In this document: positions 6,141 to 14,166 of the stretch, piece by piece
Layout of the letters: each line of letters begins with the position of its first letter
How positions within the stretch are numbered: the stretch's first letter is position 1
Assembly (NCBI GenBank): GCA_964605705.1
Contig: CAZSDW010000047.1
Span: 1 to 20,733, forward strand
Length of the DNA: 20,733 nt
DNA from: CAZSDW01 sp964605705
Lineage (GTDB): Bacteria; Fidelibacterota; UBA2242
Reading direction: 5' to 3'
The notes under the pieces: generated by a model
Seen by the model: only the letters and a program-made list of their open reading frames with translations
Databases searched by the model: none
Told to the model about the DNA's origin: nothing
Made by a program: the position numbers and the translations under genes

Positions 6141-6704
6141 TTACTCCTTTGTTTCCGCTTCTTTCTCGGTCGCATCTGCTGAAGGTTCTTCGTCAAGCGG
6201 CGTTTCTTCAGTGGCTACATCGACAACTTCAGCCTCTTCTACTTCTTCGACAACCTTTTTCTTCCTGGATGCAGGAGCTTTCTTCTCTGGTTTCGCTGCT
6301 GCTTTGGTGGTCTTGGCGGTTTTGGTACTTTTTTTCTCGCCCGGCTGCCGGTAATCAACAAATTCTATTAAAGATACCGCCGCACTGTCATTATCGCGGA
6401 AACCCAGCTTGGTTATTCTGGTATAGCCACCATTGCGATCGGCATACTGGGGGGCGATATGTTCAAAGAGTGTCTTTACAACAGTCCGATCCTGAATCAC
6501 TTTATACACCAGTCGGCGATGATGAACAGTACCCCGTTTTCCATAGGTAATTAATCGTTCAATATACCGGCGCAGTTCTTTAGCTTTTGCATCGGTGGTT
6601 TTAATTTTTCCATGTTGAATAAGGGCGATTGCCAGATTCATCATCAACGCTTTTCGATGACTCGCTGTTCTGCCTAATTTCGCTACCCGGTTCTGATGAC
6701 GCAT
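6141..6704 (-). CDS. rplQ: 50S ribosomal protein L17 with long charged tail
   Basis: L17 lies near the peptide exit side of the large subunit. The core, residues 1-120, is typical: MRHQNRVAKLGR, the region around GKIKTTDAKAKELRRYIERL, and the ending GGYTRI.KLGFRDNDSAAVSLIEFVD. Bacterial L17 is usually about 115-130 residues; this one has 187. The extra 67 residues are low-complexity and fall in two blocks: a Lys/Ala/Thr-rich part (123-150) and a Glu/Asp-rich part (151-187). It is the last ribosomal gene of the cluster and starts 20 nt after the rpoA stop. The tail is in frame and clean, so it looks like a genuine extension rather than a frameshift. Its function is unknown. Confidence 0.97.
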   Translation of the reverse strand: MRHQNRVAKLGRTASHRKALMMNLAIALIQHGKIKTTDAKAKELRRYIERLITYGKRGTVHHRRLVYKVIQDRTVVKTLFEHIAPQYADRNGGYTRITKLGFRDNDSAAVSLIEFVDYRQPGEKKSTKTAKTTKAAAKPEKKAPASRKKKVVEEVEEAEVVDVATEETPLDEEPSADATEKEAETKE

Positions 6705-6724
6705 GACTGAATACTCCTATTAGC

Positions 6725-7705
6725 TTATAATTCGTCCTTTTCAGACAGATACTTGTTAACATCCAAACCAAATTCAAGATTCATCTCTTTCAATTTTGCC
6801 ATCAGTTCGTTGAGTGACTTCCGACCAAAGTTCTTGAATTTCAGCATTTCCGATTCCTCTTTCGAAACCAGATCAGAGATTGTCCTGATATTATTGGCTT
6901 TCAAACAGTTATAGGAACGGACTGAAAGTTCCATTTCATCGACACTTTTCTTGAGAAGGTTCCGGGTTTTAATGACGTCCTCATCCGGTGCTTCTCTGGG
7001 AATTTCTATCTGGGATGATTCGACTGTCGAAAAGAGCGAGAAATATTCCATCAGTAATTTGGCTGAATAATCCACCGCTTCATCCGGTTTTATACTTCCA
7101 TCGGTGTGGACATCAAGGGTTAATTTTTCGAGTGTTTCACGGGAAGTTCCGGGCAGGCTTTCGACTTTAAAGGATACGTTTGTGACCGGTGCATAAATAG
7201 AATCGATAAAGATAGTTCCGATTGGGAAATCAATCGTTTTATTCTTCACCGCAGGAACCCAGCCGGTTCCCCGCGATATTTTGAGTTCAATAACGAAATC
7301 GGCTTTTTCATTCATTTCACAGATATGTAAATCCGGATTTAAAATTTCAAAATCGGCGGATTCTTTACCAATATCACCCGCAAGAAATTTACCTTTTCCT
7401 TTGAAGCTCAGGGTCACTTTGTCCGGTTTTGAATCAATCAGTTTGAACCGAACCTGTTTAAGATTCAGAATAATATCAGCAACATCCTCAATTACGCCCG
7501 GAACAGTGGCGAACTCGTGCAAAACACCATCGATTTTAATCGATGAAATCGCAGCTCCGGGAACAGATGTCAATAATACCCGTCTTAAAGCATTTCCGAG
7601 AGTTGTAGCAATTCCTCTCTCGAGAGGTTGAACGATAAACTGACCGTATGTATCTGTCGAAACTTCTTTCACGACTCTTGTTAAAATTTGATCCTGTGTG
7701 GTCAT
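6725..7705 (-). CDS. rpoA: DNA-directed RNA polymerase subunit alpha
   Basis: The 326-residue alpha subunit nucleates assembly of RNA polymerase and contacts activators and UP elements. The N-terminal dimer domain (about 1-235) has FIVQPLERGIATTLGNALRR and LLTSVPGAAISSIKIDGVLHEF. After a short linker the C-terminal domain (about 255-320) has VRSYNCLKANNI and FGRKSLNEL. These keep the Arg, Asn, Gly and Lys that contact DNA in E. coli alpha-CTD. Length and domain order are ordinary. It stands between rpsD (15 nt before it) and rplQ, the standard alpha-operon order, so its level should be tied to ribosomal protein output. Confidence 0.98.
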   Translation of the reverse strand: MTTQDQILTRVVKEVSTDTYGQFIVQPLERGIATTLGNALRRVLLTSVPGAAISSIKIDGVLHEFATVPGVIEDVADIILNLKQVRFKLIDSKPDKVTLSFKGKGKFLAGDIGKESADFEILNPDLHICEMNEKADFVIELKISRGTGWVPAVKNKTIDFPIGTIFIDSIYAPVTNVSFKVESLPGTSRETLEKLTLDVHTDGSIKPDEAVDYSAKLLMEYFSLFSTVESSQIEIPREAPDEDVIKTRNLLKKSVDEMELSVRSYNCLKANNIRTISDLVSKEESEMLKFKNFGRKSLNELMAKLKEMNLEFGLDVNKYLSEKDEL

Positions 7706-7720
7706 TATTTTCCTCTTTAT

Positions 7721-8350
7721 TTATTTTGAATAGAGTTCGACAACCAATTGTTCATTCACCTCAAGTCCCATCTGGTCTCGCTCAGGTACCTGAATGAAAA
7801 TTCCCTGCATTTTGGCTTTGTCCAAAATCAGCCAGGGCAAATCATGGTCGCCACGGATTCGTTTCATGGAATCGTGGATGTAACTCAATTTTTTACTGCT
7901 GTCGCGAACCTGAATCACATCGCCGCCTTTACACTGGAAAGAAGGGATATTGACGATTTTTCCATTCACCAGGAAATGCCGATGCAACACCAGTTGGCGC
8001 GCCATACTTCGGGAAGAAGCAAATCCAATTCGATAAACGACGTTATCCAGGCGGCTTTCCAGAATTTTCATCAGGTTTGTACCGGTAACGCCTTTTTCGC
8101 TGTCGGCTTTGGCGAAGTATCGCCTGAATTGATCTTCCAAAACGCCGTAGATTCTTTTGATTTTCTGTTTTTCGCGCAGCTGTAATCCGTAATTGGATAA
8201 ACGCCGGCGACTTGTCTGTCCATGTTGTCCCGGTGCATAACTTTTGGTCTCAAAGGAACATTTTGTCGAGTTGCACCGATCGCCTTTGAGAAACAGTTTG
8301 GTTCCTTCCCGGCGACACAATTTACATACTGGACCTGTATATCTTGCCAT
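7721..8350 (-). CDS. rpsD: 30S ribosomal protein S4 (zinc-binding form)
   Basis: S4 binds 16S rRNA early in small-subunit assembly. The N-terminus MARYTGPVCKLCRREG carries C9 and C12, followed by C26 and C31, so this is the C+ form with an intact zinc site. The S4 RNA-binding domain follows (about 95-160: LESRLDNVVYRIGFASSR, ARQLVLHRHFLVNGK, VNIPSF), and the usual C-terminus ELYSK closes it. Its 209 residues match the family. In Proteobacteria S4 represses the alpha operon translationally; whether that holds here cannot be seen. It lies 20 nt after rpsK. Confidence 0.98.
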   Translation of the reverse strand: MARYTGPVCKLCRREGTKLFLKGDRCNSTKCSFETKSYAPGQHGQTSRRRLSNYGLQLREKQKIKRIYGVLEDQFRRYFAKADSEKGVTGTNLMKILESRLDNVVYRIGFASSRSMARQLVLHRHFLVNGKIVNIPSFQCKGGDVIQVRDSSKKLSYIHDSMKRIRGDHDLPWLILDKAKMQGIFIQVPERDQMGLEVNEQLVVELYSK

Positions 8351-8370
8351 TGATTTCTACTCCTACCTGT

Positions 8371-8763
8371 TTATACTCTTCTCCGCTTGGGAGGTCTGCA
8401 CCCGTTATGGGGAATGGGGGTCACGTCTTTGATTGCACTAACCTGTAATCCGGCTAAACTTAACGCCCGAATAGCGGCTTCACGACCGGAGCCGGGTCCT
8501 TTGACCCGGACTTCAATGCGTTTTAAACCGAGATCCATCGCTTCTTTAGCGGCTTTATTGGCTGCTTGCTGAGCGGCAAAAGGGGTATTTTTTCGCGAAC
8601 CTTTAAAACCAACAGTGCCGGCTGATGACCAGGAAATAACATTTCCATACTGATCAGTCAGGGAGATGATGGTATTATTAAAGGTTGCTTTTATCGTAGC
8701 GATACCTTCGGCATCTACCTTAATTTTTTTCTTTTTCTTAGTAACAGATCGTTTGGGTGGCAA
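8371..8763 (-). CDS. rpsK: 30S ribosomal protein S11 (TTG start)
   Basis: S11 sits on the platform near the mRNA exit. The 130 residues show the family signature: IATIKATFNNTIISLTD, GNVISWSSAGTVGFKGSRK, TPFAAQQAA and the C-terminal DVTPIPHNGCRPPKRRRV. The start is TTG, set by the AGGAGGT site at 8771-8777 with a 7-nt gap. The next in-frame codons give the normal Pro/Lys-rich N-terminus PPKRSVTKKKKK, and no ATG lies in a better place. It follows rpsM by 17 nt. Confidence 0.97.
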   Translation of the reverse strand: MPPKRSVTKKKKKIKVDAEGIATIKATFNNTIISLTDQYGNVISWSSAGTVGFKGSRKNTPFAAQQAANKAAKEAMDLGLKRIEVRVKGPGSGREAAIRALSLAGLQVSAIKDVTPIPHNGCRPPKRRRV

Positions 8764-8770
8764 CTGAAAT

Positions 8771-8777
8771 ACCTCCT
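8771..8777 (-). promoter_or_regulatory. Ribosome binding site of rpsK
   Basis: The minus strand reads AGGAGGT, 7 nt before the TTG start at 8763. The near-perfect match compensates for the weak start codon and fixes the choice of start. Confidence 0.8.
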
Positions 8778-8780
8778 ATG

Positions 8781-9167
8781 TTAACCTTTCTTTCCGACTT
8801 TCGCCTTTTTTCTACTAACTGTCCTTCTCGGACCTTTACGGGATCTGGCATTGGTTTTCGTCCGCTGTCCTCTGACCGGTAATCCGCGGCGATGCCTCAA
8901 TCCTCGATAACTGCCAATATCCATCAGGCGTTTGATGTTCATTTGAAATTCAGTCCGAAGGGTACCTTCGACTTTGCTTTCATTACTGATTATCGTCCGA
9001 ATTTCATGAACCTGTTCCTCCGTAAGATCTTTCGTACGGATTTCGGGATCGATCTTTGCTTTTTCAAGGATCTCTAACGCCGTAGTACGACCTATTCCGA
9101 AAATATAGGTCAGCGCAATTTTAATTTTTTTATCATTTGGTAAATCTACACCCGCAATTCGAGCCAA
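8781..9167 (-). CDS. rpsM: 30S ribosomal protein S13 (TTG start)
   Basis: S13 sits on the head of the small subunit and contacts tRNA and the intersubunit bridge. The 128 residues begin MARIAGVDLPNDKKIKIALT and end with the conserved basic tail RHRRGLPVRGQRTKTNARSR plus a KKAKVGKKG extremity. The helix-turn segment TYIFGIGRTTALEIL is also typical. TTG at 9167 is the start, placed by the AGGAGG site at 9173-9178 (5-nt gap); the first codons exactly match the family's N-terminus. It follows rpmJ by 20 nt. Confidence 0.97.
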   Translation of the reverse strand: MARIAGVDLPNDKKIKIALTYIFGIGRTTALEILEKAKIDPEIRTKDLTEEQVHEIRTIISNESKVEGTLRTEFQMNIKRLMDIGSYRGLRHRRGLPVRGQRTKTNARSRKGPRRTVSRKKAKVGKKG

Positions 9168-9172
9168 AATGT

Positions 9173-9178
9173 CCTCCT
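9173..9178 (-). promoter_or_regulatory. Ribosome binding site of rpsM
   Basis: The minus strand reads AGGAGG, 5 nt before the TTG start at 9167, within the rpmJ-rpsM spacer. Confidence 0.8.
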
Positions 9179-9187
9179 GTTACGCTA

Positions 9188-9301
9188 TTATCCTTGTCGC
9201 TGCTTATGTTTGGGGTTCGAACAGATTATTCTAACAACACCTTTACGACGTATAATTTTACATTTGTCACAAATCTTTTTAACTGACGCTCTCACTTTCA
9301 T
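9188..9301 (-). CDS. rpmJ: 50S ribosomal protein L36 (zinc-binding form)
   Basis: This is a small gene of 37 residues: it starts MKVRASVKKICDKCKI and ends in PKHKQRQG. C11, C14, C27 and H32 form the zinc ribbon, so this is the ordinary C+ L36 and not the zinc-free paralogue. L36 stabilises 23S rRNA near the L7/L12 stalk base. It lies between infA (12 nt before) and rpsM, the usual bacterial order. Confidence 0.96.
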   Translation of the reverse strand: MKVRASVKKICDKCKIIRRKGVVRIICSNPKHKQRQG

Positions 9302-9313
9302 GATTCTTCCATT

Positions 9314-9532
9314 CTATTTATAACGATATGTGATTCTGCCTCTCGAAAGATCGTAGGGCGAAAGTTCCAGTGAGACCTTGTCACCCGGCAAAATCTTGAT
9401 AAAGTGCATTCTCATTTTACCCGACACATGCGCCAGAACCTCATGTCCATTTTCCAATTCAACCCGAAATGAGGCATTGGGTAAATTCTCCTTGATGATT
9501 CCATCAACTTTGATCAATTTTTCCTTTGCCAT
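9314..9532 (-). CDS. infA: Translation initiation factor IF-1
   Basis: The 72-residue single OB/S1-like fold protein binds the 30S A site during initiation. It shows the family sequence: MAKEKLIKVDGIIKENLPNA, FRVELENGHEVLAHVSGKMR, RMHFIKILPGDKV, and the ending SPYDLSRGRITYRYK. Length and ends are standard. It follows map by 4 nt, with an AAGGTA site overlapping the map stop, so the two are probably translationally coupled. Confidence 0.98.
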   Translation of the reverse strand: MAKEKLIKVDGIIKENLPNASFRVELENGHEVLAHVSGKMRMHFIKILPGDKVSLELSPYDLSRGRITYRYK

Positions 9533-9536
9533 AAGG

Positions 9537-10292
9537 TTACCTTACTTTCCTGGTCGATAAAATAAGCGGACCATCCTTGGTAATAGCGATGCTGTGTTCA
9601 AAGTGGGCGGAGGCTTTTCGATCTAATGTCACAATCGTCCATCCATCCGTCAGCGATTCAACTTCAAATGTCCCAACATTCACCATTGGTTCAATAGCCA
9701 GACACATACCCGGTTTCAATTCAGGGCCTCTTCCGGGATTCCCATAATTTGGTACCTCCGGTGCCTCATGCAGCTGGGTACCGATCCCGTGTCCCACCAA
9801 CGTTCTGACGACCGAGAAACCGTGTGCTTCCACATGCATCTGTACGGCATTCCCGATATCCGACAGATGATTGCCGGGACAGGCTTTTTCAATACCCTTG
9901 TACAGGGATTCTTCGGTTATCGTCATTAACTGCCGGCGAACATTATCAATATTGCCAACAGCGAACGTATGGGCGGCATCGCCATAGTACCCGTCCTTCA
10001 ACACACCCACGTCAATTCCAACAATTTCACCTTCTTGTAATTGACGATTGGAAGGTATGCCATGCACGACCTGCTCTTCAATACTGGTACAGATACTGGC
10101 AGGATAACCGTTATATCCTTTAAAAGCCGGTAAGGCGTCATTGCTTCGAATGAAATCTTCAGCAATCTTATCCAGCTCCCGGGTGGATATACCCGGTCTG
10201 ATCTCTTTCGCTAACAGTTCCAGCGTCTTCCCGACGATCTGGTTACTAATCCTGATCTTATTAATCTCTTCCTGAGAACGAATATAGATCAT
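9537..10292 (-). CDS. map: Type I methionine aminopeptidase
   Basis: Removes the N-terminal methionine from nascent proteins. The 251-residue pita-bread fold has the five metal ligands of the family: D94 (VGIDVGV), D105 (YYGDAA), H168 (GHGIGT), E201 (AIEPM) and E232 (FEHS). It also has the substrate-pocket H78 in VVHGIP. It lacks an N-terminal zinc-finger extension, so it is the short bacterial type. It follows secY by 6 nt with no adk between, unlike the common secY-adk-map order. No clear Shine-Dalgarno precedes the ATG, so translation may depend on coupling to secY. Confidence 0.97.
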   Translation of the reverse strand: MIYIRSQEEINKIRISNQIVGKTLELLAKEIRPGISTRELDKIAEDFIRSNDALPAFKGYNGYPASICTSIEEQVVHGIPSNRQLQEGEIVGIDVGVLKDGYYGDAAHTFAVGNIDNVRRQLMTITEESLYKGIEKACPGNHLSDIGNAVQMHVEAHGFSVVRTLVGHGIGTQLHEAPEVPNYGNPGRGPELKPGMCLAIEPMVNVGTFEVESLTDGWTIVTLDRKASAHFEHSIAITKDGPLILSTRKVR

Positions 10293-10298
10293 GAGGTT

Positions 10299-11639
10299 TT
10301 AGCGGCGACGACCCTTCATTTTTCCGCTTTTCAAAAATCCATCATAATGTCTCATCAACAGATGTGATTCTATCTGCTGTAATGTATCCAGAGCGACACC
10401 GACAATAATTAACAAACTGGTGCCGCCAAAAAACGACGCTACGTCATAAGTCAAATCCATAACCTTCATCAGGATGTATGGAAAAATGGCAATAAATGCC
10501 AGAAAGAATGATCCCGGTAGAGTCACTCTTGTTAGAATATTATCAATAAATTCAGAGGTTCTTTTTCCCGGACGAATCCCCGGAATGAAACCGCCGTACT
10601 TTTTCATATTATCAGCAACTTCAATAGGATTAAAAGCAATGGCTGTATAAAAATAGGTAAAGAAAACGATCAACGATCCGAAAAACAGCCAGTAAACCGG
10701 TGACTGAACGGTAAACAGTCGCATTGCGCCCTGAATAAAATCACTGTTCGGAAAAAAGGTCCCGATTGTGTTGGGAATGAACATGATCGCCTGGGCGAAA
10801 ATAATCGGCATAACACCGGCTGTATTAACCCTTAGGGGTATATGCGTTGCCTGACCGCCATATACTTTGCGACCGACTACTCGTTTCGCATACTGGACGG
10901 GAATTTTACGCTGTCCTTGGGTCAGCAGTACAACAAACCCAACAATTGCAAACATTAATGCAAGCAAAACAACTTCAGTAAAAATACCGCGGACATCTTC
11001 CGCGACCAGCGAAATTTCACCCAGAATTACATTGGGAAGACGCGCCAGAATACCGATCATAATGATCATGGAAATTCCGTTGCCGATACCGCGTTCCGTG
11101 ACCCGTTCTCCCAGCCACATGATCAATATCGTTCCGGTTGTCAGGGTCAGCATGGTGATCAACGTAAAAGCAATACCCGGATTAGGAACCACTGGCAGAA
11201 TCTGATTGCCAACCCTGGCTGACATCTGCGGGCTCATCAGCAATTGAGCAATACTAAAAGATTGTAAACCGGCAATGAGAACCGTTCCGTAACGAGTCAG
11301 CTGCGTAATTTTCTTCCGTCCCTCTTCACCCTCTTTCTGGAGTTTCTGGAAATACGGAATAACGGCACCCAGCAGCTGAATAATAATCGAAGCACTGATA
11401 TAAGGCATTATTCCGAGAGCAAAAAGCGTCGCCCGCTTAAAAGCACCGCCTGCAAACAGATCATAAAGTCCGAACAGCGTATTGGCAAAATTCCGCATGG
11501 CAGCACCTAAAACTTCCCCGTCAATTCCAGGAATAGGTACATGGGCACCAATCCGCACCACCGTCAGGATCGCGATGGTATATAGAATTCTTTTTCTTAA
11601 TTCAGGAATTCGGAATATGCTCTGAAATTGCTGCTTCAT
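10299..11639 (-). CDS. secY: Preprotein translocase subunit SecY
   Basis: SecY is the channel subunit of the Sec translocon in the inner membrane. The 446 residues have ten transmembrane helices. Recognisable parts are RILYTIAILTVVRIGAHVPI with IPGID near the start, the TM2 plug region and GIMPYISASIIIQLL, the conserved cytoplasmic loop QLTRYGT, GERVTERGIGNGISMIIMIG, the loop RKIPVQYAKR, IPLRVNTAGVMPIIFA, and YGGFIPGIRPGKRT. The ATG overlaps the rplO stop as ATGA, indicating translational coupling. Length is normal. Confidence 0.98.
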   Translation of the reverse strand: MKQQFQSIFRIPELRKRILYTIAILTVVRIGAHVPIPGIDGEVLGAAMRNFANTLFGLYDLFAGGAFKRATLFALGIMPYISASIIIQLLGAVIPYFQKLQKEGEEGRKKITQLTRYGTVLIAGLQSFSIAQLLMSPQMSARVGNQILPVVPNPGIAFTLITMLTLTTGTILIMWLGERVTERGIGNGISMIIMIGILARLPNVILGEISLVAEDVRGIFTEVVLLALMFAIVGFVVLLTQGQRKIPVQYAKRVVGRKVYGGQATHIPLRVNTAGVMPIIFAQAIMFIPNTIGTFFPNSDFIQGAMRLFTVQSPVYWLFFGSLIVFFTYFYTAIAFNPIEVADNMKKYGGFIPGIRPGKRTSEFIDNILTRVTLPGSFFLAFIAIFPYILMKVMDLTYDVASFFGGTSLLIIVGVALDTLQQIESHLLMRHYDGFLKSGKMKGRRR

Positions 11640-12073
11640 ATGATTTCAGCCTTTCCTCCACTAGCTTCAATTTTTTCTATCGCAGTTTTACTATATGCAT
11701 TCGCAGTGATTGTTACGGCTTCCTTCAAATCGCCGAGCCCAAGAATTTTCACCGGTTTCGACAGTGATTGAATAATTCCTTTTTCATACAGAATTTCCGG
11801 ATTTACTTCGGTCATCTGCAGACGGGCAATCGTACTCAGGTTTACGATTTGGACTTCTTCACGGAAAATATTGGTAAAACCGCGCTTGGGCAGACGACGA
11901 TAGATCGGCATTGTGCCACCCTCAACCCAGGCTCGATGCTTTGAACCGGAGCGGGAATGATAACCTTTATGTCCGCGTCCAGCCGTTTTACCGGTACCGG
12001 AAGCATGACCGCGTCCGAGACGCTTTGTATTTTTTGTTGAACCGGGTGCATTTTTGAGAGAACCGAGATTCAT
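11636..12073 (-). CDS. rplO: 50S ribosomal protein L15
   Basis: L15 is a late assembly protein of the large subunit. The 145 residues show the Gly/Arg-rich RNA-binding N-terminus (NLGSLKNAPGSTKNTKRLGR, GHASGTGKTAGRGHKG), FEGG-like WVEGGTMPIYRRLPKRGF, and the globular end KILGLGDLKEAVTITANAYS. The ATG is 2 nt after the rpmD stop, with AAGGA just upstream. The last four bases overlap the secY start (ATGA). Confidence 0.97.
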   Translation of the reverse strand: MNLGSLKNAPGSTKNTKRLGRGHASGTGKTAGRGHKGYHSRSGSKHRAWVEGGTMPIYRRLPKRGFTNIFREEVQIVNLSTIARLQMTEVNPEILYEKGIIQSLSKPVKILGLGDLKEAVTITANAYSKTAIEKIEASGGKAEII

Positions 12074-12075
12074 AA

Positions 12076-12276
12076 TTATTCCTTAACTTCTTCGACTTTT
12101 AATAAATGCTCAATCGCTTTAATCATTCCCCGAATAGCAGGATTATCCGGTTGCTCAACGGTATGATGCATCCTTTTTAATCCAAGGGCTTCAAGGATTT
12201 TCCAGGTCCGCTGGCGATAACCAATCGGACTTTTAATCTGGGTAATGCGCAGGGTTGCGTTCTTCATTTTACTCAT
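12076..12276 (-). CDS. rpmD: 50S ribosomal protein L30
   Basis: This is a 66-residue L30 with the family core LRITQIKSPIGYRQRTWKIL followed by GLKRMHHTVEQPDNPAIRGM. The ATG at 12276 overlaps the rpsE stop as ATGA and has AGGAGAT 9 nt before it. A second in-frame ATG at 12267 (residue 4) would give an N-terminus closer to most relatives, so the start is uncertain by three residues. Confidence 0.95.
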   Translation of the reverse strand: MSKMKNATLRITQIKSPIGYRQRTWKILEALGLKRMHHTVEQPDNPAIRGMIKAIEHLLKVEEVKE

Positions 12277-12779
12277 GTACCAAATATCTCCTGAAGAGTA
12301 ATTCCTCGTTTATGGGCAACCATATATGGATCTTTCAATGTTTGCAGTGCCCGCATGGTTGCTTTGACAATATTGTGGGTATTATTGGAGCCGATGGATT
12401 TGGATAAAATATCGTGCACCCCCACCTGTTCCATGATTGCCCGAATCGGACCCCCGGCGATGATGCCGGTACCGGGCGATGCCGGTTTTAAAATAATAAT
12501 GGCAGCACCGTATTTTGCCTGAATCGCATGAGGAATTGTCCCATTGATAACGGGCACTCTTACAATGTTCTTTTTGGCATTTTCTTTTCCTTTGGCAACA
12601 GCTGTGGTTACCTCAAGCGCTTTTCCAAGACCAACGCCGACATGTCCTTTACCGTCGCCAACGGCAACGATAGAGTTAAAACTGAACCGCCGTCCACCGG
12701 TTACGACCTTGGCGACACGGTTTATTTTGATCACTTTTTCTTCAAGCAGTTCCAACTGAGTGGGATCGACTGATTTCAA
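12273..12779 (-). CDS. rpsE: 30S ribosomal protein S5 (TTG start)
   Basis: S5 lies at the mRNA entry side and influences decoding accuracy. The 168 residues carry the double-stranded-RNA-binding-like N domain (LLEEKVIKINRVAKVVTGGR, RFSFNSIVAVGDGKGHVGVG) and the C-terminal S5 domain (GTGIIAGGPIRAIMEQVGVH, KSIGSNNTHNIVKATMRAL). The start is TTG 12779 with AAAGGAG at 12787-12793 (7-nt gap). No ATG precedes the conserved core, and a TTG giving MKSVDPTQLELLEEKV is plausible. It lies 18 nt after rplR. Confidence 0.96.
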   Translation of the reverse strand: MKSVDPTQLELLEEKVIKINRVAKVVTGGRRFSFNSIVAVGDGKGHVGVGLGKALEVTTAVAKGKENAKKNIVRVPVINGTIPHAIQAKYGAAIIILKPASPGTGIIAGGPIRAIMEQVGVHDILSKSIGSNNTHNIVKATMRALQTLKDPYMVAHKRGITLQEIFGT

Positions 12780-12786
12780 ATTGATA

Positions 12787-12793
12787 CTCCTTT
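12787..12793 (-). promoter_or_regulatory. Ribosome binding site of rpsE
   Basis: The minus strand reads AAAGGAG, 7 nt before TTG 12779, supporting that start for S5. Confidence 0.7.
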
Positions 12794-12797
12794 GAGA

Positions 12798-13172
12798 TTA
12801 AAATTCCAACCCGGCTTTTCTGGCAGCATCAGCCAGCGCTTTTATACGACCATGATATTTAAATCCACCGCGGTCAAATACAACAGCCTTAATATTTTTT
12901 GCCTGCGCCCGCTGGGCAATGAGTTCACCTACCATGACACTTTTATCGATTTTTGTCACACCCTTTTTTACTTTTGATTTGATATCAGGCGTCAAATCCG
13001 ATACTGCTATCAATGAGTGGTTTTGCTGATCATCAATCAACTGGGCATAGATGTGACCTAAACTTCGATAAACCGCGAGGCGTGGTCTTTCGGGTGTCCC
13101 GAAAACGTGTTTACGAATATGACCTTTTCGGCGTAATCTTGTTTTGACTTTATTGTTTACTTTTATGCTCAT
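12798..13172 (-). CDS. rplR: 50S ribosomal protein L18
   Basis: L18 binds 5S rRNA together with L5. The 124 residues show RLRRKGHIRKHVFGTPERPR, the strand LAVYRSLGHIYAQLIDDQ, and the conserved ending KAVVFDRGGFKYHGRIKALA, ADAARKAGLEF. Length is slightly above the usual 115-122 because of extra residues in the middle loop. It follows rplF by 11 nt. Confidence 0.97.
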   Translation of the reverse strand: MSIKVNNKVKTRLRRKGHIRKHVFGTPERPRLAVYRSLGHIYAQLIDDQQNHSLIAVSDLTPDIKSKVKKGVTKIDKSVMVGELIAQRAQAKNIKAVVFDRGGFKYHGRIKALADAARKAGLEF

Positions 13173-13183
13173 TCCGAAATCCT

Positions 13184-13726
13184 CTATTTCACACCAACTT
13201 TTTTACCGGCTTTTCTGCGAACATGCTCATCCTGATAACGGATACCTTTGCCCTTGTAGGGTTCCGGTGGCGCAACCGACCGGATCTTGGCAGCCATCTG
13301 TCCAACCTGCTGTTTATTAATCCCACTGACGGTAACTGTCAGGTTTTTGGGAACGGTTAGTGTGATTCCTTCACTGGGAGTAATTAATACCGAATGGGAA
13401 AATCCAACATTTAACAGTAGCGATTTCCCCTTCATTTCCGCAGAATAACCAACACCGGTTATCTCCAGGGTTTTTTCAAAACCTTTTGTGACGCCTTCAA
13501 TCATATTGGCAATTAACATACGCGTCAATCCATGTAACGCCCGGTGTGTATTACTGTCACTTGGACGGGTCACCACGATTTCATTGTCCTCTTTTGCAAC
13601 ACTGATTTCAGATGAAAACTCCCAGGACAGTTTGCCTTTTGCTCCTTTTACAGAAATTGAATTAGCCGTTAATGCCACTTCAACATTTTCCGGTATTGGG
13701 ATAGGTTTCTTACCGATTCTAGACAC
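13184..13726 (-). CDS. rplF: 50S ribosomal protein L6 (GTG start)
   Basis: L6 sits near the sarcin-ricin loop and factor-binding site. The 180 residues begin MSRIGKKPIPIPENVEV and contain two related alpha/beta domains. The signature PEPYKGKGIRYQDEHVRRKA lies near the end, followed by GKKVGVK. The start is GTG, preceded by GAGGAG 6 nt upstream; the N-terminus then matches the family exactly. It follows rpsH by 23 nt. Confidence 0.97.
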   Translation of the reverse strand: MSRIGKKPIPIPENVEVALTANSISVKGAKGKLSWEFSSEISVAKEDNEIVVTRPSDSNTHRALHGLTRMLIANMIEGVTKGFEKTLEITGVGYSAEMKGKSLLLNVGFSHSVLITPSEGITLTVPKNLTVTVSGINKQQVGQMAAKIRSVAPPEPYKGKGIRYQDEHVRRKAGKKVGVK

Positions 13727-13749
13727 AGTTTACTCCTCGCTTAAAAGCA

Positions 13750-14148
13750 TTACCATATATGACATAGAACTTCGCCGCCGACATTACTCTTCCGGGCAAC
13801 CTTATCGGTGACAACGCCTATTGGAGTTGACATGATTGCAACACCTAAACCACCCAATACCCGTGGTATTTCGGTGGCATTTACATACTGACGACGTCCG
13901 GGACTGCTGATCCGTTTGAGTCCTTCAATGACCGGAGAGCCGTCTTTTGCATATTTCAGATAAATTCTGATTAAACCCTGTTTACCGTCATTAATCAGAA
14001 TAAAATCTTTAATGAATTTTTCATGTTTTAAAATCAGAGATATACGCTTTTTCATATTGCTAGCAGGTACATCCACCCAGCGGTGATCAGCAGCTAAAGC
14101 ATTGCGAACTCTTGTTAAATAATCTGAAATTGGATCAGTTACTGGCAT
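13750..14148 (-). CDS. rpsH: 30S ribosomal protein S8
   Basis: S8 is a primary binder of the central domain of 16S rRNA. The 132 residues begin PVTDPISDYLTRVRNAL and finish with the family's RVLGGLGVAIMSTPIGVVTD and KSNVGGEVLCHIW. The middle has SSPGRRQYVNATEIP. In E. coli S8 regulates the spc operon by binding near rplE; the matching site was not assessed here. It follows rpsN by 18 nt. Confidence 0.97.
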   Translation of the reverse strand: MPVTDPISDYLTRVRNALAADHRWVDVPASNMKKRISLILKHEKFIKDFILINDGKQGLIRIYLKYAKDGSPVIEGLKRISSPGRRQYVNATEIPRVLGGLGVAIMSTPIGVVTDKVARKSNVGGEVLCHIW

Positions 14149-14166
14149 ATTAATAATACTCCTGTG

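Noticed and set aside
6149..6550. A 133-codon plus-strand open frame across rplQ
   Set aside because: Antisense of L17; the Leu/Ser-rich translation comes from the repetitive Glu/Lys codons of the L17 tail.
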